A program made the translations under genes and the position numbers. Positions 1 through 5,983 of a stretch of DNA of 8,326 nucleotides are shown one piece after another (the stretch's first letter is position 1; every line of letters starts with the position of its first letter). The DNA lies in contig JAIRTK010000318.1 of assembly GCA_031254955.1 (NCBI GenBank), positions 1-8,326 on the forward strand. Reading direction: 5' to 3'. The stretch comes from Opitutaceae bacterium (GTDB lineage Bacteria > Verrucomicrobiota > Verrucomicrobiia > Opitutales > Opitutaceae). Under the pieces are notes generated by a model, which was not told the origin of the DNA, made no database searches, and worked only from the letters and a program-made list of their open reading frames with translations.

Positions 1-1
1 G

Positions 2-2950
2 GAAAGCGTCTCTAAGGTGGTGGACGAGAACGGGGAGCCGCTGCAACTGGCACACGGAACCCGCGCGGATTTTGACACGTTCCAGCCAAGCAAACGGTTT
101 GGGAACATGTTCTTTTTTACCCAATACAGTTCTGATGCCCGCATTTATGCCGGAAAGGATGCCAGAATCGTCAAAGTCTTCCTTGCGCTGAGAAATCCCA
201 AGATAATCGCCGCCTCCGAGTATTCGAGGGACGCGCTTTTGGATGCCAATGAAGCCGGGCGTTATGATGGATTACTGGCACGGGACGAAACGGGATTCGT
301 AAAGGTGGCCGTTGTTTTTGATAACACTAACATCAAATCGGCCACGGGCAACAGCGGGGCGTTCGCGGCGGGGAACCCGGACATTTACTTTGCCCGGCGC
401 GCGCCGTTGCCAGGCGGAGCGAAGGACCGGGGCAAGGCGGCGCGGGAGTGGGTGAGGCGCTGGTTTACCAGCGCGGGTGGCATGCCGGCCGCGGCATGGA
501 AGGCGAAGGTGGACAAGAGCGGACGGCTGACCGCCATCACAAAGATGGCGGGGTTTGCGGTGCGCGATCTCGACCGGGCGGTGCATGCGGTTTATGGCGG
601 TTACGGGGCGATGACACCGGCTCAACTGCGGCAGATCGACGATGTGCTGGGCGGGCGGCTGAGCCCGGACGTGCTCGACGCCCGGCTGCGCGCGCCCATC
701 GGGCAGATGCGCCTGCACATCGACACGCTCAGCCGCAGGCTGGTGCGCGAGGGCGTGGTGGATGGAGAGCTGGCCGCGCGCATCGACGGCAACATCGGCT
801 TCTACCTGCACCGGAGCTACCGCAAATTTGACGATCCGAACTGGGCGAAAAAGGTGCCGCGCGAGGTTTACAACCGGGCGGCGAGCTACGTGGACGCGGA
901 GCTGCGGGCGCGCAACGGCGGCCAGCCGGTGGACCCGGAGCGGGTGCGCGGAGTGCTGGGTGAAATCCTGAACACGGACTCGCCGGCGGCGTTTTTCACC
1001 GCGCCGGGCGACAGGAACAGCATGGACCTGCGCATTTTCACCAAGCGCAAGGAGATCGCGCCGGAAATCCGCGAGCTGATGGGCGAGTATCACGACCCGC
1101 GCGTGAACTACCTGCGCAGCGTGACCAAGGCCGCGCAGGTGCTGGAGACGCACGGGTTTCTCCAGCAGACGCGCAGGGCCGGGCTGGCGCAGGGCTGGCT
1201 GCGCGCGGATGCCTACGGGGACATGAACACGCCCATCGCGGCGGAGGGCAGCAAGGTGATGGAGCCTCTGGCCGGACTCTACACGACGCCGGAAATCGCC
1301 CGGGCATTCAACCAGCAGCTTGACGATTTCGGAAACCACGTGTGGCGGTGGTGGCTGCGGGTGAACGGGCTGGCCAAGGTGAGCAAGACCGTGCTTTCGC
1401 CCATGACGCAGACGCGCAATCTGGCGGGCAATGTCGGCTTTCTCGTCGCCAACGGGCACTGGCGGGCGGATGCGGCCAGGGAGGTGTGGACGGCGGTGCG
1501 CGCCGACTTGGGGCTGGGCCGCGGCGGCGACACACCGGCGGCGCGGGACTATGTGGCGCGGCTGGCGCGACTGGGCATCATAGGTGAAAGCGTGAACGCC
1601 GGCGAACTGCGCGAGGCGCTCAATGACGCGGGCGGGCGCATGGGCGAGATCGAGCCATGGGTGGACGGGCGGCTGAAACGCGCGGCGAAGGCGCCGTTTC
1701 AGGTGGCGGCGCGGCTCTACCAGCTCAATGACGAGATTTTCAAGATTTACGCCTTTGAGAACGAACGGCGGGCGTGGGCGGCGGCGGAGCCGGCATGGAG
1801 CGCGGAACAGGTGGACAGGATCGCCGCGGAGCGGGTGCGCAACACGCTGCCCACCTACTCGCTCATCCCGCGCGCGGGGCAGGCATGGCGGCGCGTGGGG
1901 CTGACGGGCTCCTTTCTGAGCTTCCCCAGCGAGGTGGCGCGCGTGACGTATCACACCATCGGATACGCTTTCAAGGACCTGGCCAGCGGCAACCCGCGCG
2001 TGAAGCTCATGGGGGCGAAGCGGCTGGCGGGGTTGATCACGGTGGCGACGCTGCCGGCCGCGCTGTCCGCGCTCACGCGCTGGCTGGCGGGGGTGGACGG
2101 TGACGATGAGAAGGACCTGCGCCGCTACCTGCCGGAGTGGAACCGCAACGCCGATCTCTACCACCTGGGGAACGATGGCAAGGGGCGGTTCAAGCTGGTG
2201 GACGCCAGCTACCTGGACCCGTGGAATTATTTCAAGAAGCCGCTTACCGCGGCGCTCAATGGCGACAGTCTGCAACAGGCCGCGATGGAGGCGGGGCGCG
2301 AGGCGCTCGAGCCGTTTGGCGGCGAGGGGCTGGTGACAAAGCTGGCGCTCGACCTGGCGCGCAACCGCGACGACCAGGGCCGGCAGATCGCCAATCCCCA
2401 GGAATCGCTCACGCGGCGGGCGGGGGATTACGCGGGACATGCGTGGCGCACGTTTGCGCCGGGATTCCACACGCAGGGGCGGCGCATCTTCATGGGCGCG
2501 ACGGGGCGCGTGGAGGCGAAAAGCGGGCGGGCCTACGATCTGGACAGTGAGATAGGCGCTGTGGCGACGGGCGCGCGCAGCATGTCGCTCGATGTCGGAC
2601 AGGGGCTGCGCACCAAGGCGAAACGCTTTGCGGGAGCCCGGCGCGAGGCTGAGCTGATTTTCACGGAGGTGCGCGATCGCAAGGGCACGGTGACGGCGAA
2701 GGAAAGGGCGGAGGCGAAGCAGCGCATGGAGGCCGCCCGGCGGAAGCTCCATGAGGATTTCTCACGCGACATCGCGGCGGCGAAGCGGCTGGGCGTGGAT
2801 GACGCGCCGGTGCTGTTTGCGCTCAAGGCGGCCGGCATCAGCGATGCGGATGTGCTGCTTTTGATGGGCGGGCAATACCGCCCCTACGTGGATCATCCCT
2901 TCAGCAGGATGAAGCGCGGCATGCTGGAATTGATGGTGGATCAGCGGTGA
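2..2950 (+). CDS. Large phage polyvalent protein, C-terminal part (ART-like domain, LPD38-like region); 5' end outside window
   Basis: The frame is open to the left edge, and the residues before the GTG at 17 (ESVSK, then VVDENGEP) read as continuous protein. The GTG is therefore probably internal and the gene partial. Numbering from that GTG, residues 1-128 resemble the ADP-ribosyltransferase-like domain of phage and conjugative-element polyvalent proteins: HGT at 13-15, FFFT at 32-35, and a closing block with IKSATGNSGAF and NPDIYF at about 106-125. Residues 140-330 are largely helical, with an IDTLS-like stretch and a YLHRSYRKF motif. Residues about 620-790 contain a hydrophobic stretch (about 671-692) followed by LPEWNRN and a DPWNYFKKP motif, which recalls LPD38. 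The C-terminus is charged and helical. Such proteins are thought to be packaged in virions and delivered into the host at infection. No partner or substrate is visible. The family is assigned from memory of motifs. An intact ART active site cannot be confirmed by eye. Confidence 0.8.
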   Translation, partial: ESVSKVVDENGEPLQLAHGTRADFDTFQPSKRFGNMFFFTQYSSDARIYAGKDARIVKVFLALRNPKIIAASEYSRDALLDANEAGRYDGLLARDETGFVKVAVVFDNTNIKSATGNSGAFAAGNPDIYFARRAPLPGGAKDRGKAAREWVRRWFTSAGGMPAAAWKAKVDKSGRLTAITKMAGFAVRDLDRAVHAVYGGYGAMTPAQLRQIDDVLGGRLSPDVLDARLRAPIGQMRLHIDTLSRRLVREGVVDGELAARIDGNIGFYLHRSYRKFDDPNWAKKVPREVYNRAASYVDAELRARNGGQPVDPERVRGVLGEILNTDSPAAFFTAPGDRNSMDLRIFTKRKEIAPEIRELMGEYHDPRVNYLRSVTKAAQVLETHGFLQQTRRAGLAQGWLRADAYGDMNTPIAAEGSKVMEPLAGLYTTPEIARAFNQQLDDFGNHVWRWWLRVNGLAKVSKTVLSPMTQTRNLAGNVGFLVANGHWRADAAREVWTAVRADLGLGRGGDTPAARDYVARLARLGIIGESVNAGELREALNDAGGRMGEIEPWVDGRLKRAAKAPFQVAARLYQLNDEIFKIYAFENERRAWAAAEPAWSAEQVDRIAAERVRNTLPTYSLIPRAGQAWRRVGLTGSFLSFPSEVARVTYHTIGYAFKDLASGNPRVKLMGAKRLAGLITVATLPAALSALTRWLAGVDGDDEKDLRRYLPEWNRNADLYHLGNDGKGRFKLVDASYLDPWNYFKKPLTAALNGDSLQQAAMEAGREALEPFGGEGLVTKLALDLARNRDDQGRQIANPQESLTRRAGDYAGHAWRTFAPGFHTQGRRIFMGATGRVEAKSGRAYDLDSEIGAVATGARSMSLDVGQGLRTKAKRFAGARREAELIFTEVRDRKGTVTAKERAEAKQRMEAARRKLHEDFSRDIAAAKRLGVDDAPVLFALKAAGISDADVLLLMGGQYRPYVDHPFSRMKRGMLELMVDQR

Positions 2951-2954
2951 CACG

Positions 2955-3066
2955 ATGCGGGGAGCCTTTGAAACCGAAACGGAGGTGCATGTCGTGCCGC
3001 TCCGCGACGAACGGGAGCACGTCACCAGCGGCATGGCCTGCCACTGCAAGCCGCGCGTGGAATGGG
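2955..3066 (+). pseudogene. Small phage protein, 5' part, interrupted by the TnpB element
   Basis: The ATG lies 4 nt after the stop of the large polyvalent gene, on the same strand, so it looks like the next cistron of that phage operon. The 37 codons before the interruption contain HVVPLRDEREH and a CHC cysteine pair (C29, C31) followed by KPRVEW. This resembles the short phage proteins of unknown function that carry an HVVPxND-like start and a CxC motif. After about position 3066 the frame enters the left end of the IS200/IS605-type element and continues artificially to a TAA at 3159-3161, giving a chimeric 68-residue ORF. The 3' half is found at 4370-4488. No strong Shine-Dalgarno is seen, so translation may be coupled to the upstream stop. 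A competing GTG at 2947 in another frame lacks any such protein pattern. The function is unknown. Confidence 0.7.
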
Positions 3067-3130
3067 TTTTTTCCGCGAGGCTCTACGGTTCGCGCTCGCA
3101 TAAAAACAAAAGGCTCATCGAGGGAATTGA

Positions 3131-3138
3131 AAAGGAGG
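3131..3138 (+). promoter_or_regulatory. Shine-Dalgarno deciding the tnpB start
   Basis: AAAGGAGG lies 6 nt upstream of the ATG at 3145. It is the clearest ribosome binding site in the window and selects this ATG over the far-upstream GTG at 2947 in the same frame. It sits inside the element, so it travels with tnpB. Confidence 0.8.
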
Positions 3139-3144
3139 CCCGGC

Positions 3145-4341
3145 ATGCACAAGGTGCATAAAATCGCGCTGGACCCGAACGACCGGCAGGCGACAGCCCT
3201 TGCCCGGGCCGCCGGCTGCGCGCGGTTTGCCTACAACTGGGCGCTGGCGAGATGGAACGAGCTTTACGAGGCGCATAAAGCCGATCCTTCGCAGCCCAAG
3301 CCGAACCAGCTGGCCTTGCGGCGGGAATTGAACGCGATCAAGCGCGAGCGCTTTCCGTGGATGCTGGATGTGACGAAGTGCGCGCCGCAGGAGGCGGTCA
3401 TCAACCTCGGCAAGGCCTTCGCGAACTTCTTCGCCGGGCGCGCCAAGCGCCCAGTGTTCAAGAAGCGCGGCATCCATGACAGCTTCAAGTGCTCGGCGGG
3501 GACGTTCAAGGTATTTGAGAATCGGATACAATTGCCCGTCATTGGCACGCTGCGGATGCGGGAGCCCCTGCGCCACCCGGATGCGAAACTGGTGTCGGTG
3601 ACGGTATCGCGCACGGCGGACCGGTGGTTCGCCAGCATCGCCGTCGAGGTGCCCAATGACGCGCCGGCTTCGCCGCCGGACGGCGGCACGATTGGCGTGG
3701 ACGCGGGCACGCGGGAGTTCGTGCTGTCCAACGGGGAGCGGCACGAGGTTCCCCGCGCTTTGCGCAAGGCGCAGCGGCAGCTTCGCCGGGCGCAAAAGGC
3801 GCTCTCGCGGCGCAAGCGCGGGAGCAGGAACCGGGAGAAGGCGCGGCGGCGCGTGGCGCGCATCCACGCGCGGGCCGCGAACGTCCGCGCCGACTGGCTG
3901 CACAAGCTCAGCGACCGGCTGACCAAAACCTTTTCGATTGTCGGCGTCGAAACGCTGAACGTGCGCGGCATGGTGAAGAACCGGCATCTGTCGAAAAGCA
4001 TCATGGACGCCGCCTTTGCCGAGTTTCGCCGGCAGTGCGACTACAAGGCCGCGTGGCGCGGCGGACGTATTGTCGTCGCCGGCACCTTTTTCCCCTCGTC
4101 CAAAATCTGCTCGGCGTGCGGCGCGAAAACCAAGCGCCTCCCGCTGGGCAGGCGGTCGTGGGTCTGCGAATCCTGCGGCACCCGTCACGACCGTGACCTG
4201 AACGCCGCCATCAACCTTGAACAGCTTGCCGTGAGTTCCACGGTGCCAGCCTGTGGAGAGTTCTTCGCCTCTGGCGTGTCCGGTTCGCCGGACACGCCAT
4301 GCGGCCTCGACGAAGCAGGAACTAAACATCGGTGTGCGTGA
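3145..4341 (+). CDS. tnpB: TnpB RNA-guided endonuclease of an IS200/IS605-type element
   Basis: The protein has 398 residues, a typical TnpB length. The N-terminal half is the helix-rich wedge/REC region, starting MHKVHKIALDPNDRQ with a CARFAYNWAL motif near residue 31. The RuvC-like nuclease triad is complete: D186 in IGVDAG, E269 in VGVETLNVRGM, and D351 in HDRDLNAAINL. These correspond by position to D191, E278 and D361 of ISDra2 TnpB. A four-cysteine zinc finger (C322, C325, C341, C344) lies between the second and third catalytic residues. Basic helices at about 208-245 fit nucleic-acid binding. TnpB cuts DNA next to a short motif using an omegaRNA made from the element's own right end. 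The start is set by AAAGGAGG at 3131. The last 40 or so codons overlap the right-end RNA region, as usual in the family. There is no frameshift, so it appears functional. Confidence 0.95.
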   Translation: MHKVHKIALDPNDRQATALARAAGCARFAYNWALARWNELYEAHKADPSQPKPNQLALRRELNAIKRERFPWMLDVTKCAPQEAVINLGKAFANFFAGRAKRPVFKKRGIHDSFKCSAGTFKVFENRIQLPVIGTLRMREPLRHPDAKLVSVTVSRTADRWFASIAVEVPNDAPASPPDGGTIGVDAGTREFVLSNGERHEVPRALRKAQRQLRRAQKALSRRKRGSRNREKARRRVARIHARAANVRADWLHKLSDRLTKTFSIVGVETLNVRGMVKNRHLSKSIMDAAFAEFRRQCDYKAAWRGGRIVVAGTFFPSSKICSACGAKTKRLPLGRRSWVCESCGTRHDRDLNAAINLEQLAVSSTVPACGEFFASGVSGSPDTPCGLDEAGTKHRCA

Positions 4342-4389
4342 GCGCATTTGAGTAGGTTTTAGAGAACGGCTCAGGACTCCGGTGAAATT
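4206..4389 (+). ncRNA. Predicted omegaRNA (right-end RNA) scaffold plus guide
   Basis: In this family the guide RNA comes from the 3' end of tnpB and the element's right end, and runs into flanking DNA. Three hairpins support this here: 4229-4243 (5-bp CCGTG/CACGG stem, 5-nt loop), 4272-4299 (perfect 12-bp stem closed by a TTCG loop), and 4335-4346 (4-bp TGCG/CGCA stem whose loop contains the tnpB stop). The scaffold should end near 4369. The guide would be the next 16-20 nt (about 4370-4389, beginning CTCAGGACTCC), which is phage gene sequence. The 5' end and the exact extent are inferred from the family, not read from a processing signal. Confidence 0.5.
4272..4299 (+). repeat. Perfect 12-bp hairpin with TTCG loop in the tnpB 3' end
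   Basis: TGGCGTGTCCGG pairs exactly with CCGGACACGCCA around a TTCG loop. The hairpin lies inside the coding frame of tnpB's C-terminal tail, beyond the catalytic and zinc-finger residues. There the sequence appears constrained by RNA structure rather than protein. No T-run follows, so it is not a classical terminator. It is best read as an omegaRNA scaffold stem. Confidence 0.75.
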
Positions 4390-4488
4390 TACAAGCGTGC
4401 GCTTGTTGTCCACAACGCCTATGACTGCCGCGAGGTGGTCGAGCGCGCGGAGGAAATAAAGGCAGCAACCGAAAGAGCATCCAAGTAG
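4370..4488 (+). pseudogene. Small phage protein, 3' part, downstream of the TnpB element
   Basis: After the element's right end, a frame free of stops from 4363 runs to TAG at 4486-4488. It encodes about 39 residues containing EIYKRALVVHNAYDCRE and a charged helical tail. It has no plausible start of its own. Joined to codon 37 of the 5' part at 2955-3066, it restores a 76-residue protein. In the joined form the CHC motif and the VVHNAYDCRE motif both lie on one chain, in the order I recall for short phage proteins with HVVPxND, CxC and VVHN-xx-DxRE features. The stop is only 7 nt from the end of the convergent integrase gene. The function of the family is unknown to me. Confidence 0.7.
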
Positions 4489-4495
4489 GCGCGCC

Positions 4496-5683
4496 TCACG
4501 CCACGCGCAGCGATTTAGTCGAGCGGGCGGAGGCGTAAACCTTGCTGGTGAGCTTGCTGTCGGAGTGTCCGAGGGCGCGCTGCGCCTCGGTGGCGCCGTG
4601 CTCGCGGTATTTCTGGTCGCCGTAGAGCTTGCGCAGTTCGTGATTCGGCTGGCGGCGGTCGAGCCCGCGCTCGCGCAGCCAGGGCACGAGCGCTTTGCAG
4701 AGGGCATCGCGGTCCTCGACCGTGGCACCCGGCAGGATGAAGTCGGCGCCGGCGTGCCCGTCCGCTTTCACGGCGAGCATTTCCTCGTAAAGGCCGGCGT
4801 CGAAGCGCACGATGCTTTCACCGCCTTTGCTCACGAGCACGCGGAGGTCCACCCAGCGGTTGCCGTCGCGATCCTTGCCGTTGTCGCTGAACCACTCCCA
4901 GCGGGCGAAGCGGGCGGAGCCCCGGCGCAGGCCGGCGTTGATTTCGAGGTTGAGGGCGAGCCAGAGGCCGGGGTTGGCGGCCTTGAGCGCGGCGGCTTCG
5001 GCGGCGATGCGCTCGACGACGGCGGCGGGCGGCGGCTCGTAGGCGACGAGGGAGGACTCGCCGACAACGGTGCGCATGGCTTCGGAGAGGTCGGGGAGCG
5101 AGAGGCGCTGGTAGGCCGTGCTGGAAAGCGCGGCGCGGGCAAACAGGCTGCGCGCCTGGCGGACGGTTGAGCGGATGGTGCGCTGGGCGGACTCGATTTG
5201 GCGGCGCTGCTCTTCCTCGGGGAGTTTCTTCTTGGCGCATTTTGCCTTGCGCGCGGCGATGGTGACGGCCGAGAAATCGCGCAGGAGCTGCGCCGTGAAC
5301 ACGCTCACGCGGGCGGCGTCCACATCGAAGCCGCCGCCCATGACGCGGCGCACGATGAGAGAGGCGCTATTCCGGTTGTTTTTGACGGTGTTTGGTTCGA
5401 TGTCGATGCCGGCGCAATAGGCGTCGTAGGCTTTGAAAAGCTCGGCGAAGGTGGAAATGTCGGAGCGTTTGGACGCGTAGCCGAGGCGCTTTTCGATGTC
5501 CTCGAGCGCGGAGTCACGACGCAACTTGCGCACGACGGCGCGGGCGTCTTCGGGGGCGAGTTCACCGAGTGACTGCCACTTGTCTTTGCCGCTGATTTTT
5601 TTGCGGAAGTAAGCCGTTTTGGTGCCGTTTTTGTTCTCGCGCCAGAGCAGGCAGGTCTCTTTGGGGTCGGACGTATAGCTCAT
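4496..5683 (-). CDS. int: Tyrosine recombinase (phage/element integrase)
   Basis: The protein has 395 residues. The N-terminal 70 or so residues look like an arm-binding domain (aromatic, basic, YFRKKISGKDKW). Residues about 75-210 form the core-binding region, which includes a lysine/glutamate-rich helical stretch at about 145-185. Residues 215-390 are the catalytic domain with every expected residue: R253 in GLRRG, K286 in VSKGG, H348 and R351 in HELRKL, H373 in LGHSD, and the nucleophile Y383 in KVYA. It catalyses site-specific strand exchange between attP and attB. Its start is 150 nt from the 3' end of tRNA-Ser, and it is transcribed away from the tRNA into the element, the usual layout for tRNA-targeting integrases. 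It converges with the phage genes. No clear Shine-Dalgarno precedes the ATG, and a promoter could not be fixed. It appears intact. Confidence 0.93.
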   Translation of the reverse strand: MSYTSDPKETCLLWRENKNGTKTAYFRKKISGKDKWQSLGELAPEDARAVVRKLRRDSALEDIEKRLGYASKRSDISTFAELFKAYDAYCAGIDIEPNTVKNNRNSASLIVRRVMGGGFDVDAARVSVFTAQLLRDFSAVTIAARKAKCAKKKLPEEEQRRQIESAQRTIRSTVRQARSLFARAALSSTAYQRLSLPDLSEAMRTVVGESSLVAYEPPPAAVVERIAAEAAALKAANPGLWLALNLEINAGLRRGSARFARWEWFSDNGKDRDGNRWVDLRVLVSKGGESIVRFDAGLYEEMLAVKADGHAGADFILPGATVEDRDALCKALVPWLRERGLDRRQPNHELRKLYGDQKYREHGATEAQRALGHSDSKLTSKVYASARSTKSLRVA

Positions 5684-5783
5684 GGTTTACGTTCTATTCT
5701 ACATTTTTAACCGGATGCAAGCGGAAAGAAACGGACACAAAAAACGATGGATTTTCTGATTATCACGATCTTTTGAGGCACGA
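5684..5783. other. Integrase upstream region, no gene
   Basis: This AT-richer stretch lies between the integrase start and the tRNA terminator. It is where an integrase promoter, arm-type sites or an excisionase binding site could lie. On the minus strand a TTGCAT and a TAGAAT occur, but only 13 nt apart, so I do not call a promoter. The 64-residue ORF crossing it on the minus strand reads through the terminator and the tRNA and is not credible. Confidence 0.5.
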
Positions 5784-5819
5784 AAAACCCGCGTTCCCCA
5801 TAGGAGAAACGCGGGTTTT
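5784..5819 (-). terminator. Rho-independent terminator downstream of tRNA-Ser
   Basis: A perfect 12-bp inverted repeat (AAAACCCGCGTT at 5784-5795 and AACGCGGGTTTT at 5808-5819) encloses a 12-nt loop. On the minus strand the GC-rich stem is followed by TTTTTCG, as expected for a terminator 15 nt past the tRNA 3' end. The A/T flanks are symmetric, so it could also stop plus-strand transcription. It separates tRNA transcription from the integrase gene. Confidence 0.85.
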
Positions 5820-5832
5820 CATAGGTAAGAAA

Positions 5833-5923
<91 letters not shown>

Positions 5924-5983
5924 GGGGCGAAAGGGAGGCACGCTAAGGGGCGCGCATCAAAACGGAAGCAGAAAGTTGCCGGC

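Larger units (their letters stand above)
3067..4369 (+). mobile_element. tnpB-only IS200/IS605-type insertion element (IS1341-like), about 1.3 kb
   Basis: The boundaries come from the split phage gene. If the stretch after ...GAATGGG (ending at 3066) and up to ...GAGAACGG (ending at 4369) is removed, the flanks join in frame (112 + 119 nt = 77 codons). The two bases GG occur at both junctions, so each boundary may shift left together by up to 2 nt. The element holds one gene, tnpB, in the same direction as the phage genes, and has no tnpA. It would therefore depend on a transposase supplied elsewhere. The left end has a short GCGAG/CTCGC inverted pair (3075-3079 and 3095-3099). The right end has hairpins including a 12-bp one at 4272-4299, and ends with a TAGGTTTTAGAGAACGG-like terminus that I associate with this family. 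No target duplication is expected for this family, and none is seen. Confidence 0.8.

Noticed and set aside
272..2752. 826-residue open frame on the minus strand opposite the polyvalent gene
   Set aside because: It is rich in Arg, Pro and His with no recognisable domain, which is typical of antisense frames in GC-rich DNA. The plus-strand frame has clear protein motifs.
2947..3144. Longer tnpB start at GTG 2947
   Set aside because: The extra 66 residues match no TnpB, come partly from phage sequence outside the element, and lack a ribosome binding site. ATG 3145 has AAAGGAGG and the family N-terminus.
4272..4299. Hairpin as a CRISPR-like repeat or classical terminator
   Set aside because: It is a single copy with no spacers and no following T-run. 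It lies where the TnpB omegaRNA scaffold is expected.
3115..4728. 537-residue open frame on the minus strand opposite tnpB and the integrase end
   Set aside because: It crosses the element boundary and overlaps two genes with complete catalytic motifs. Its composition is that of a shadow frame.
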